Positions 7,791 through 16,266 of a stretch of 33,821 nucleotides of DNA are shown piece by piece (positions within the stretch are counted from its first letter, which is position 1; every line of letters begins with the position of its first letter). The stretch spans positions 1 to 33,821 of the forward strand of contig NZ_PNEC01000055.1 in assembly GCF_005886345.1 (NCBI RefSeq), given 5' to 3'. The stretch is from Pseudoalteromonas phenolica. GTDB taxonomy: Bacteria; Pseudomonadota; Gammaproteobacteria; Enterobacterales; Alteromonadaceae. The position numbers were made by a program, and so were the translations under genes. A model generated the notes under the pieces. It saw nothing but the letters and a program-made list of their open reading frames with translations. It did not search any database and was not told where the DNA came from.

Positions 7791-7993
7791 CTATGTTTTA
7801 AGTAAGAAATGTTCCTCATAAAACAACAATCGAGGAATAAATCCATTGTCAGCCCACAAACTATTAAGGGCAAGTTTTTTAGGTAAATAAGGGGAAATTA
7901 CCGTTGAATGGTGAAAGTTCGTGTTAATTTTCTCTAAAAATGACGTGAGTTAGATGACGGTGTCTAGCTACAAGTTTTTGCAAATAATGAAAG

Positions 7994-8617
7994 ATGCTAA
8001 ATAGAATGAATGAAAGAAAGCGCACAAAGCTTTTCCCATACAACTTCAGATTATTATTGTTAGCCATGTTGCTTATGCATGTGCTCATGGTTGCAGCATC
8101 ATTTTATTCGCCTATTATTTCGAATTTCGGGTTAGTGCCTCAGCTCCCTGAGCGTCTATATGGCATCTTTACAGCGCCTTTCATCCATGCAAGCTGGGGC
8201 CACTTAACCGGTAATACTATCGGTTTATTAATCAGCGGGTATTTAGCAAGTCTGCAGAATGGGTTTAAACGTGTCACCGTCTTTATCATGGTTGTGACGG
8301 GGTGTTTGGTTTGGGTATTTGGAGAATACGGAAATCACATTGGCGCATCGGGTATTGTGATGGGCTATTATGGCTTTTTATTTGGCACAGCTGTGTTTAA
8401 TCGTAATTTGGTTGGTGCAATTAGTTTTACCGTATTAGTTGCTGTCACTTATTACATGGATTTTGCTTTTTTGGCTACATTGCTGGACTTTTCTGCTCAA
8501 ACCAGCAGTTCTAATCATATTTTCGGTTTTATAAGTGGTTTATTGGGTGCCTACATTTTTAGGAGGAAAGTAAAAAAGCCTAAATCCGCCAAAAACGAAA
8601 ATAGGCTTGGGACGTAA
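7994..8617 (+). CDS. Rhomboid-family intramembrane serine protease
   Basis: 207-residue polytopic membrane protein with about six helices. The rhomboid hallmarks are visible: FIHASWGHLTGN with H70 and N74, the nucleophile motif GASG (S119), and the partner histidine H175 in a late helix (SNHIFGF). So the Ser-His dyad is intact and the enzyme should cleave transmembrane segments of other proteins in the inner membrane. The size would also suit a rhombosortase, which processes GlyGly-CTERM proteins, but I cannot separate the two by eye. The start is uncertain: ATG 7994 or ATG 8006, neither with a strong ribosome binding site. It is divergent from the M13 peptidase and converges on the dipeptidase gene with 3 bases between. 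Confidence 0.85.
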   Translation: MLNRMNERKRTKLFPYNFRLLLLAMLLMHVLMVAASFYSPIISNFGLVPQLPERLYGIFTAPFIHASWGHLTGNTIGLLISGYLASLQNGFKRVTVFIMVVTGCLVWVFGEYGNHIGASGIVMGYYGFLFGTAVFNRNLVGAISFTVLVAVTYYMDFAFLATLLDFSAQTSSSNHIFGFISGLLGAYIFRRKVKKPKSAKNENRLGT

Positions 8618-8620
8618 ACT

Positions 8621-9793
8621 TTAGGCTTTTACAAAGAATCCAGATGTAATGATTTTTTGCTCTGCAACCATTAGCTTTCCATTACTCCAAACATTTTCAA
8701 CTGCTAAGTTGTCTTGTTTTAACAAAACTAAATCAGCATCGCCTGTGACTTTTATCTGTCCTTTAGGCAAGCCGAGTATATGTGCAGGGTTTTGAGTGAT
8801 AGCCATTAACGCCTTTCCAATTGGTACGTTAAATTCTAATACAGCTTGTCGAAATGCATGTAAAAGCGATGACTCTTGGCCCACTTCAAAGCCAACCAAG
8901 TTATTGTGTGTATCATAAATAGGCAAGCTTGCATGCCCATCCGAGCTCATGGTGAGCTGACTCTCAGAGACACCTTTTTCAAGGCAGTAGGCAAGGGCTT
9001 CTGCGGCAGCGAGCTCCCCATGTGCTAAATCATAGTCTGTGGTACTGGTGGTGAAGTCTATGGTGCCACCCGCTCTGCAAAACGCAATACCAGCCATGAG
9101 CAGCTCTGAATTACGATTCATATGCGTTGGGTAAAACATATCTAAAGGTAGCTCAGTTGTTTGAGCGACTTCATGTAATAAGTCGAGTTTTGTATCGCCA
9201 CTACCGACATGAATTGAGACTGTGCCTCTTTTGCCGCTGAGCAATCCTGCAGTGCGTGATTCAGCGGTGACTTCGGCAAGTTGTTGAGCGGTTATTTGGC
9301 GACCGCGATGATCTGCGATGGCGACTTCACCGACACCGATTATTTCATCGATAAACATGATGTCTTTACTGATTGAATCAGTGAGCGTTTTTATAGGCAA
9401 ATGATAAGAGCCTGTATGGCAAAAAGCATTTAGGCCTTCTTGTTTTAACCCTTTTGCTTTGGCAACCAAATCAGCATGTGTCCGGCTAATATCGTCAGTA
9501 CCAAGCGCGCCAACAACAGTTGTTATACCATTTAAAGTTGCATCAGTGAGGTGCATTTCGGGTGTACGACTGGCAAATCCGGCTTCACCTCCGCCACCAA
9601 TGAAATGCACCAAAGCGTCAACAAAGCCTGGCACTAGGATAAAGCCATTACCGTCAACTAAATTGACGAGTGTGTCATGATGAAGCGTGATGTTTTCTTC
9701 GATAGCAATGATTTTTTCACCGCCGAAGAGCACGTCTTTTTTACCAAGGTAGCGTGGTGCATATACCTCAGCATCTTTTATAAGTGTAAGCAT
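8621..9793 (-). CDS. iadA: Isoaspartyl dipeptidase (IadA family), altered metal motif
   Basis: 390-residue amidohydrolase, the same length as E. coli IadA, which hydrolyses beta-aspartyl dipeptides. Matching stretches include FIGGGGEAGF, RTPEM, TGSYHLP (Y130), ADHRG (R163), SIHVGSGD (H195), YPTHMNRN (H224) and MSSDGHAS (D285). E156 stands where E. coli has the carboxylated lysine; I believe this is common in the wider family. Most odd is the PGFVD-ALVH segment: the usual HxH is LxH here (L61, TTG codon at 9613-9611; H63 kept), so one zinc ligand is missing. It may be a one-metal enzyme or have changed activity. It is the last gene of the TonB receptor-YfcC-iadA unit, 3 bases after the YfcC-type gene and without its own clear ribosome binding site. 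Beta-Asp-Arg from cyanophycin is the inferred substrate. Confidence 0.88.
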   Translation of the reverse strand: MLTLIKDAEVYAPRYLGKKDVLFGGEKIIAIEENITLHHDTLVNLVDGNGFILVPGFVDALVHFIGGGGEAGFASRTPEMHLTDATLNGITTVVGALGTDDISRTHADLVAKAKGLKQEGLNAFCHTGSYHLPIKTLTDSISKDIMFIDEIIGVGEVAIADHRGRQITAQQLAEVTAESRTAGLLSGKRGTVSIHVGSGDTKLDLLHEVAQTTELPLDMFYPTHMNRNSELLMAGIAFCRAGGTIDFTTSTTDYDLAHGELAAAEALAYCLEKGVSESQLTMSSDGHASLPIYDTHNNLVGFEVGQESSLLHAFRQAVLEFNVPIGKALMAITQNPAHILGLPKGQIKVTGDADLVLLKQDNLAVENVWSNGKLMVAEQKIITSGFFVKA

Positions 9794-9796
9794 AAT

Positions 9797-11197
9797 TTAT
9801 TGATAATTTATGAGTTGAGCGAAAACCATGGCAAGGGTAGAAAGACCAAAAAGCACCAACATAAAGCGCCAAATGAACTTTGCCCAATCGCCCCAAGATA
9901 AGTTAACCACCCCTAAGCAGCCAATAAGACTCGCAGAGGTTGGAATGATGATATTGGTAAGACCATCACCGAGTTGAAATGCGAGCACTGCCGTTTGCCT
10001 AGAAACGCCAACTAAGTCAGCCAAAGGCGCCATGATAGGCATAGTAATAGCTGCTTGCCCTGAGCCTGAAGAAACAAAAAAATTGAATACAGACTGGAAG
10101 ACATACATCGACCAAGCAGCTATCACATCGGGTATATTAGATATTGCACTGGCACAATGATACAACAAGGTATTAAGCATAGATGGTGCATTTAATTCGC
10201 TGCCGCCAAGCAATAAAACCAGTCCTTTAGCTAAGCCAACCAGCATAGCTGCTGGTAACAATGCCGCACTACCGTGTTTAAATGCGTCAACTGACTCAGA
10301 TATGGTTTGACGTTTACCAAGCTTTGCAATGACGGTCACAATTAAGCCTAAAACAAAGAATTGTGCAGCAAGCTCAGGAATGTAATAACCTTTTGCAGTA
10401 ACGCCATAAATCACCCATATAATTACAGCTAAAAACGCAATGAGCAGTACTTTATCGACCGTACCGAGTTGAGTATGTGACTGTGGTGTTGAGCAGTCCA
10501 CACTTTGACGTGATTGCTTGGCGTAGCGCATGGTAAACACCATGCCAACCACAATAAAAATAGCGGTTAATGCAACACGAAGCTCCGCACCTGAGAACAC
10601 CTCAAGCCCAGCAATGCTTTGTGCGATGGCAATACTAAATGGATTCATCGGTGAGGTGGCAAAGCCAATTTGTGTGGCAACATAGGTGACTAACACAGTT
10701 ACATAAGCGTTATATCCCAGCTTTTGCATAATTGGGTAGAGCACAATACAAAACGCAATGGCTTCTTCTCCCATACCAAAAATGGCCCCACCTAGGCTAA
10801 AGGCAACAAATAAACTGGGGATAAATAACCAATCAATTTTCTGTGTGTTACTGATCAGTGACATCACGCCATTATCGATGGCTTTGGTTTGCATAAGCAC
10901 GCCAAACGCGCCGCCAGTGATTAAAATGAATGCGATAACGCCGATAGCTGCGCCATTTTTGTCACCACTGACTAGCCCTTCAAATAAGACGTTAAAGAAG
11001 CCGAGAGTCCCACCTTCGCCAAACAATGCAATCGGGGCTGGTGATGCAATTTGACGAAACTGCGACAGCATGACCGTATTTGTTTGCTCTGGCGTATTAA
11101 AAAAACCGGGGAGTACAAAAAAAGAGGCCAGATAACACAGCACGACCATCATCATTAAGATGACGAAGGCATCTGGCATTTTATATTTTTGATGCAT
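9797..11197 (-). CDS. YfcC-family inner-membrane transporter
   Basis: 466-residue polytopic transporter close to E. coli YfcC (DcuC-related group, long annotated as a putative basic amino acid or dicarboxylate carrier). Shared blocks are FGMGEEAIAF, TQIGFATSPMNPF, the PELAAQFFVLGL helix, FNFFVSSGSGQAAITMP and IIIPTSASLIG. The N-terminus MHQKYKMPDAF is as in the family. It lies between the TonB receptor (34 bases upstream) and iadA (3 bases downstream) on the same strand. It is therefore the likely inner-membrane importer of the peptide or amino acid that the receptor brings in. Substrate is inferred from context: beta-Asp-Arg dipeptide, or arginine/aspartate. Confidence 0.88.
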   Translation of the reverse strand: MHQKYKMPDAFVILMMMVVLCYLASFFVLPGFFNTPEQTNTVMLSQFRQIASPAPIALFGEGGTLGFFNVLFEGLVSGDKNGAAIGVIAFILITGGAFGVLMQTKAIDNGVMSLISNTQKIDWLFIPSLFVAFSLGGAIFGMGEEAIAFCIVLYPIMQKLGYNAYVTVLVTYVATQIGFATSPMNPFSIAIAQSIAGLEVFSGAELRVALTAIFIVVGMVFTMRYAKQSRQSVDCSTPQSHTQLGTVDKVLLIAFLAVIIWVIYGVTAKGYYIPELAAQFFVLGLIVTVIAKLGKRQTISESVDAFKHGSAALLPAAMLVGLAKGLVLLLGGSELNAPSMLNTLLYHCASAISNIPDVIAAWSMYVFQSVFNFFVSSGSGQAAITMPIMAPLADLVGVSRQTAVLAFQLGDGLTNIIIPTSASLIGCLGVVNLSWGDWAKFIWRFMLVLFGLSTLAMVFAQLINYQ

Positions 11198-11231
11198 GTT
11201 AATTTAGAATGGGGTTGCCCCCATTCCTCCA

Positions 11232-14153
11232 TTAGAACTTAGCTGATAAGCCAATTTGATAAGTTGTACCAAACGCATCATGGTTAATTGAATCAAAGCC
11301 ACGCTTTGAACCAAATACTGCGGGTGGTGCTTTATCAAATAAATTTTTGATACTGGCTCTAATAAACAGGTTTTCACTCAACTCCAGACCTGCATTGAGA
11401 TCCATAACAGTCCAGCTATCTACTGTGTGTTGCTGTTGTGCATCGAGTAAGCCTAGTTCGTCAAGCTCATCAATTTCACGGCCTTTTAAACCTTCAATAT
11501 CATCAAGGTAACTGTCAGTATAGTTGGCAGACAACGAGATGTAGTAGCTATCAGTATCTAATGTGACTGACAGGCGCCCGACATTTTCAGGGTATCTAAA
11601 TGTGCCGACAAGAGATTCAATTTGATCTGAGCCTGGCTTATTGCGGTCATATTCAAGATAGTGCGTCGCATCTAACGCCAGTTTTAAATCGGCAAAACCC
11701 AGTTCGAATCTGTGATCGAACTTAATATCTAACCCGCGAATATCCTGAGTGCCAGTATTTTCAAGTTGGATTACATGATCGCGATATAGCTGAAGTGATT
11801 GTGAACGAGGATCAAACTCTGAGATATAAGCACCTAATATTTCTGATAAGTTCGCGCCAGATTCATCAATTTTAAGCCCTGCATTATCGGTGACACTACA
11901 AACATCTTCACCATATGATATGCCCATTTGATTTTGCGGTACGATGCCACAGTGGCGAAGTGAGGCGTCTGAAATAGCGCGATCTAACACTGCAGTCATG
12001 TTGGTATCAATGACTTCTTTGTAATCAAACTGCCAATAATCTATCATCACTGTGGTCTGCCTAGAAGGACTCCATGCAAAGCCAATTGAAAGTGAATCAG
12101 ACTCTTCAGCGTTTAAGTTTTCATTACCTAACTCTAGGCTGTTTACGCTGACAAGTGTGCCGTCACCTTCACAATATAGGTCAGCAATTGCTTGGTTTGC
12201 ACCGCAATCAAAAGTTGAGGTAGTAGTACGAAGCTTGACACCTGCTTGCGTTAAAGACGGTGCTCTGAAAGACGTTGCCCAACCCGCGCGAAGTAAAATG
12301 GTGTCAGTTGGTCGATAACTGATACTGATTTTTGGGTTAAACGTTGAGCCAAAATCATCAAAGTGATCGTAACGCCCTGCTAATTGCATCTCGACTTGCT
12401 CAGTGAGTGGAACATATAGTTCGGCAAAAGCACCATACTGCGTACGCTCAGCTTCAGCTATGCTCGAACCATAGCCAAATACATCGACCCTATACTCGTT
12501 TTCAGCTTTTGCCACCGCATTTGCAGATGGAATATCGGAAAGCTCTTCTTTGCGGGCTTCAAATCCAAATGAAGATTGCACATCAATATCACCCAGCGTA
12601 AACAACTCGCCCGATAAAGTGAGATCGATACCATAGACACGACTTTTGCCTTCGCGAGTTGGCATTGCTTGAGTGAGTGCAAGAATTGCATCATTGTTTG
12701 CATCATCAACTAAGAATGGATTATAAAAATCAAGCAACTGACCGCTGTTACAGGTGACACCATTATCGCTGAGAGCACCAATCGAACCATCAGAGCATAG
12801 CTCGCCTGCCAATGCTGCATGGAATTGGTTACGGTTATACACGCCCTTAATTGCCTGTTGCTCTGAGCGAGACTCAGAGATCAGCACACCTGATTGCCAG
12901 TCCCACTCACCAAGTTGACCTTCAAGGCTAGACACTAGGCGGAAGTTTTTAGATTCTACCTCAATGGTTCTTGGGTCGTTAAATCGCGCATCAAACCGGA
13001 AGCCCCATTGCTCTTGGCCTAAATAGGTATCGAATGGGTCGATATACAAAGCATCTAAAAGGGCGTTTTTGCCTTGGGCATCATCAAAGATAAATAATGA
13101 ATCCTCTTTCACCCAAGGACCTTCAGCATCATCAAGCTGGTTAATGGCCGCTGGCGTTGAATAGGCGGTTGATTTAGTGGAGCTGTAAAAAAACTCAGAG
13201 TTCCAAATTAGATCATTAAATGCCTTATTAACCATAAAGCCTGCAGATAAGCTTTCAAATGGCGCGCTTAACACGTCATCTTGATTACCATAATAGGCGC
13301 AAATTTCTTCCCCATATTCCGTCGTGACGAGCTCCGTCTTACAGCCTGGTGCGCCTATTTCATTGCCATCTTGGCTACTGTAATAATAAATGTTGGGTGT
13401 ATTTTCGAGTTTAGGTAGGTAAGAGTAACTGTTAATCAGAGACGGGTTAGCTGTGTAATCACGATCTGAGGCATTAAACTGGTTTTTATCGAAGTAATCA
13501 GCAAACACTGTGAGATTGCCACCTTCAATTTCTCTACCCCATATCAGGTTTATTTGTTTTTTGCTTTCATCGCTGTCTTCAAAACTATTTGAAAATGACA
13601 CATCCAGTTCTTCACCGGTGAAGTCTTTTTTGAGAATGTAATTAATGACGCCAGCAACCGCATCTGCGCCATAAATCGCAGAGGCACCAGTTGCTAAAAT
13701 TTCAACACGCTCAATGGCAGCCAGTGGAATGGCGTTCACATCGACAAAGTTTTGTGTGCCTGCTGCAAAAGAGCTTGGTGCAATTCTTCGTCCATTGATC
13801 AGTGTCAATGTGGCCGAAGGCCCCATACCACGTAAGCTGGCAGCTGCTTGACCAGCAGGCGTTGAGGTCGACGTACTGCCACTTTCACTGGTTGTGAAGG
13901 TGCCCGCACCACCTTTGAGTTGCGGTAAATCCTGTAAAAGCTCAATGACAGAGTTAGCGCCAGAGCGGCTAATGTCTTCTGAAGAGATAATGGTTACGGG
14001 TTGAGTACCTTCAAGGTCAACGCCTTTAATGCGAGAGCCTGTGACTTCAATACGTTCGACTTTTTCTAAACTTGCTTGTTCTGACTGTTTGGCATGAGTG
14101 TAGCCACTGCTCAGCAACGCAGCTGCAACACCAAGAAATAACTTGTTGTACAT
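11232..14153 (-). CDS. TonB-dependent outer-membrane receptor
   Basis: 973-residue TonB-dependent receptor with an N-terminal signal peptide (cut near residue 22, THA-K). A TonB-box-like VERIEVTG (32-39) follows, then the plug domain (about 45-170) with LRGMGPSATLTLINGRR and GASAIYGADAVAGVINYI. A 22-strand-type barrel ends in YQIGLSAKF with a terminal aromatic residue. AGGTG just before the ATG is the ribosome binding site. It heads the minus-strand unit receptor-YfcC-iadA and is divergent from the cyanophycinase. This layout suggests uptake of a peptide or polymer fragment rather than iron; nothing in the sequence alone fixes the ligand. The long upstream region holds structured sequence, described separately. 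Confidence 0.93.
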   Translation of the reverse strand: MYNKLFLGVAAALLSSGYTHAKQSEQASLEKVERIEVTGSRIKGVDLEGTQPVTIISSEDISRSGANSVIELLQDLPQLKGGAGTFTTSESGSTSTSTPAGQAAASLRGMGPSATLTLINGRRIAPSSFAAGTQNFVDVNAIPLAAIERVEILATGASAIYGADAVAGVINYILKKDFTGEELDVSFSNSFEDSDESKKQINLIWGREIEGGNLTVFADYFDKNQFNASDRDYTANPSLINSYSYLPKLENTPNIYYYSSQDGNEIGAPGCKTELVTTEYGEEICAYYGNQDDVLSAPFESLSAGFMVNKAFNDLIWNSEFFYSSTKSTAYSTPAAINQLDDAEGPWVKEDSLFIFDDAQGKNALLDALYIDPFDTYLGQEQWGFRFDARFNDPRTIEVESKNFRLVSSLEGQLGEWDWQSGVLISESRSEQQAIKGVYNRNQFHAALAGELCSDGSIGALSDNGVTCNSGQLLDFYNPFLVDDANNDAILALTQAMPTREGKSRVYGIDLTLSGELFTLGDIDVQSSFGFEARKEELSDIPSANAVAKAENEYRVDVFGYGSSIAEAERTQYGAFAELYVPLTEQVEMQLAGRYDHFDDFGSTFNPKISISYRPTDTILLRAGWATSFRAPSLTQAGVKLRTTTSTFDCGANQAIADLYCEGDGTLVSVNSLELGNENLNAEESDSLSIGFAWSPSRQTTVMIDYWQFDYKEVIDTNMTAVLDRAISDASLRHCGIVPQNQMGISYGEDVCSVTDNAGLKIDESGANLSEILGAYISEFDPRSQSLQLYRDHVIQLENTGTQDIRGLDIKFDHRFELGFADLKLALDATHYLEYDRNKPGSDQIESLVGTFRYPENVGRLSVTLDTDSYYISLSANYTDSYLDDIEGLKGREIDELDELGLLDAQQQHTVDSWTVMDLNAGLELSENLFIRASIKNLFDKAPPAVFGSKRGFDSINHDAFGTTYQIGLSAKF

Positions 14154-14349
14154 GTTTCACCTAACTTTTGGTTAGCTGCCGATGCAATTTGGGTAAACAG
14201 GTAGGAGTCTCACCATCCTCAAAAACATTTAACTTAATTAAGAGAGCAGGTAAAAGACGTAACTATCCTGTAAATGGCATTAATCAGCAAAGGGCTCGCA
14301 AGATGATCAAGGCCTTCGACAGCTAGAGTTTATTTATTATGATTTTATT

Positions 14350-14468
14350 GAGGTGGGTTGCATACCAATAGACAACGCCACGGTTTTGATACCGTGTGTC
14401 TACTCGTCGAACCACTCCGAAAGGTAGTGAGGTGAGTAGAAGTAGCAAACAAGCTTAAACGCTTTTTT
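14350..14468 (+). ncRNA. Candidate structured RNA (leader or small RNA), unassigned
   Basis: Stem A pairs TAGACA (14369-14374) with TGTCTA (14397-14402) and, inside it, CACGGT (14379-14384) with ACCGTG (14391-14396), loop TTTGAT, with ACGC bulged. Stem B pairs CTACTC (14400-14405) with GAGTAG (14434-14439). Inside B, CACTCC (14413-14418) pairs with GG-AGTG (14423-14429, one T bulged) around a GAAA tetraloop, which favours the plus strand. CCACTCC (14412-14418) can instead pair upstream with GAGGTGG (14350-14356, one mismatch), and A and B share 14400-14402. Such exclusive pairings are what a switching RNA needs. Six T at 14463-14468 follow a short AAGC/GCTT stem. I match it to no known riboswitch class. 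Confidence 0.35.
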
Positions 14469-14492
14469 ATACATAGCTTCATCTCTTCATTT

Positions 14493-14523
14493 TTGACAAT
14501 GCAAACTGGCCTGTGCTAGTTTG
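14493..14523 (+). promoter_or_regulatory. Likely cyanophycinase promoter with overlapping palindrome
   Basis: A consensus -35 TTGACA (14493-14498) is followed after 18 bases by a weak -10 TAGTTT (14517-14522). An inverted repeat, CAAACTGGC (14502-14510) and GCTAGTTTG (14515-14523), spans the spacer and -10. It differs at one position between arms. A repressor bound here would block the promoter; the regulator is unknown. Confidence 0.5.
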
Positions 14524-14606
14524 CTTCCTGCAACGTTCATGAAAGTTATATCACAGCTTTTTTTGTGATGACAAGTCTGATTTTTTAAATTTATGGAAAA
14601 GTCCGT

Positions 14607-16244
14607 ATGAACTTTGCTCGTTTCCTGTCCAGTATCAGTCTGGGCTATTTGTTACTTTTTAGCGCGTCATCTTTAGCGCAAACCCTTTATCTTATTGGCG
14701 GTTCGCTTAAAACTTGCTCAAGTCAAAGTACTCAAAATTGTTCAAAAAAAGTCAATTTTGAAAGTGCTGCTAAGCGTCAACAATTATTTTTTGTTCATGA
14801 CCTCACGCTCAATGCAGTGAATGAAAAATGGCCAACTCATAATACACAACATAAACATCGAACTAGAAAGCTGCTAAAAGCAATCAAATCGAAGATGTTG
14901 TATTCAAAATCAGAGCTGATAGCTGCAATTAAGCAACAAGATAGCTACTTGTATAAGCGTTGGAGTAATGAAGAATATTACTTTGTTTTTGATATGTTAG
15001 AAGTACCTGTTTTGTATGAACAACGTAGAGCGAAAGAGCAGGTGTTAACGCAGTTTAATAATGAACCTGCCAGCACTGAAATCTTAAATGACATTGTAAA
15101 AACGCTAAAACAGCAAAATAATGCAAAATTACTCCTGAGTACCGCGTCTTCTCGTGACCCATACGAGTCAGCTGATTTCTATCAGGGGCTTTTTAGTGCA
15201 TATGGTGTAGAAGCAACCTGGTTTGCATTGACCCCAGCTTTAGCCAAAGCAATTAGTAATAACGATTGTGACAACCTAGATATTTACCGAAACAAGCTTA
15301 ATAACGTGTTTAATCGTGAATTGGTTTATCCCGACTTAACCGCGCAAGAGCTAGCTCTGTGTAAAAAAGGCATCGACAACCTCACTCAAGAAATTACAAG
15401 CGCTGGTGGCATGATGTTTAATGGCGGCGATCAATCTCTGACAAAACAGGTCATGGTTGATAACGAAACAGGCAAGGCGTTTCCTTGGTTGAAAGCGATA
15501 CAAAATCGGCCTGTTCTGATTGGAACCAGTGCAGGTACAGCGGTGCAGTCTGGTGGCCAAAATGCATCTGGACAAGTGCCTATGATTACCAATGGCACAA
15601 GCTTAAGTGCGCTTGAGTCGGGAGCATTTGCAAAAGCTCCGCCCAAGCAGAACTGTCAGCAACATGGCGGATGTGACATTTTACCCCATGATGCGTTGAC
15701 ATATGACAAACGTGGTGGGTTAGGCAGCTTTAATTTCGGTATTCTAGACACGCATTTTAGTGAAAGAGGTCGCACACCAAGGCTAGCGGTGTTATTAGCC
15801 GAAACTAACCAAAGGTGGGGTTTTGGAGTAGATGAAACCACAGCACTTAAAGTCGAAAAAGCAGTAAATAAATTCTCTGTGCTGGGCAAGAAAGGGGTAG
15901 TGCTACTTGAAAAGGTTTCAAAGTACTCATTTTTATATAATTTTTACCCGGCAAGTAGCGAATTCATGTTGAATCCAAATGTAGAAAATTTCGCAGAGAT
16001 TAAAATAAATGGGCGAGTTGGGCATTCAGAAGATTTGATCTCTGACGCCTTGATAAGAGAAAGGCTTAAAGTATTTTGTACTGGTGACATATCAAGTCTT
16101 GTTAATAAAGAGCAGGGTATAAAAAATAATGAGCTTATATTCAGAAAGCTTGAGCAAACTAGCTGTGAGTTATTGGGCCAAAGTATGAAAATCGAAAACT
16201 TGTTGATGAAAATAAATTCATTATCCAAAGCAAAGGATAATTAA
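14607..16244 (+). CDS. Secreted cyanophycinase (peptidase family S51)
   Basis: 545-residue S51 serine hydrolase with a clear signal peptide (cut after residue 24, SLA-QT), so it acts outside the inner membrane. Cyanophycinase marks appear in order: YLIGGSLKTC at the mature N-terminus, FNGGDQSLTKQ (GGDQ 273-276), nucleophile motif GTSAG (S308), DTHFSERGR (381-389, H383) and GFGVDETTAL (406-415). The family cuts cyanophycin, an Asp-Arg polymer, into beta-Asp-Arg dipeptides. It is much longer than intracellular CphB (about 270 residues), as secreted CphE-type enzymes are, with an inserted helical region (about 65-170) and a C-terminal extension beyond 450. It is divergent from the receptor-YfcC-iadA unit, which would handle its products. 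Cysteines C37, C45, C221, C252, C350 and C356 suggest disulphides. Confidence 0.88.
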   Translation: MNFARFLSSISLGYLLLFSASSLAQTLYLIGGSLKTCSSQSTQNCSKKVNFESAAKRQQLFFVHDLTLNAVNEKWPTHNTQHKHRTRKLLKAIKSKMLYSKSELIAAIKQQDSYLYKRWSNEEYYFVFDMLEVPVLYEQRRAKEQVLTQFNNEPASTEILNDIVKTLKQQNNAKLLLSTASSRDPYESADFYQGLFSAYGVEATWFALTPALAKAISNNDCDNLDIYRNKLNNVFNRELVYPDLTAQELALCKKGIDNLTQEITSAGGMMFNGGDQSLTKQVMVDNETGKAFPWLKAIQNRPVLIGTSAGTAVQSGGQNASGQVPMITNGTSLSALESGAFAKAPPKQNCQQHGGCDILPHDALTYDKRGGLGSFNFGILDTHFSERGRTPRLAVLLAETNQRWGFGVDETTALKVEKAVNKFSVLGKKGVVLLEKVSKYSFLYNFYPASSEFMLNPNVENFAEIKINGRVGHSEDLISDALIRERLKVFCTGDISSLVNKEQGIKNNELIFRKLEQTSCELLGQSMKIENLLMKINSLSKAKDN

Positions 16245-16266
16245 CTAAAAATAGGTGTTCACAACA

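Larger units (their letters stand above)
14154..14606. other. 453-bp divergent control region between TonB receptor and cyanophycinase
   Basis: There is no protein-coding gene here. From left to right it holds the receptor's ribosome binding site, a short palindrome CTTAATTAAG (14233-14242), an AT-rich stretch (14327-14350) and a cluster of strong stems (14350-14439). A T run follows at 14463-14468, then a TTGACA promoter element for the cyanophycinase (14493-14498) with a palindrome over its -10, and a last inverted repeat (14550-14569). This is unusually rich control DNA for the window, as expected for a substrate-induced pair of divergent units. Confidence 0.7.

Noticed and set aside
8574..8630. 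Long-range inverted repeat AAAAGCCTAAA / TTTAGGCTTTT between the rhomboid and iadA genes
   Set aside because: The 35-base loop and location inside both coding ends make a working terminator doubtful; a third copy of TAGGCTT between them allows other pairings. Not listed as a feature.
14154..14260. Cobalamin-riboswitch-like GGTG...CTCC string in the TonB receptor leader (minus strand)
   Set aside because: Only the short GGTGAGACTCC string resembles the class; the conserved CCGCAACTG-type core and the closing stems are absent.
14379..14396. Resemblance to the anticodon arm of tRNA-Gln
   Set aside because: The stem sequence is similar, but the loop is 6 (or 8) bases, not 7, there is no proper T arm or acceptor pairing, and no CCA end. 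Kept only as part of the unassigned structured RNA.
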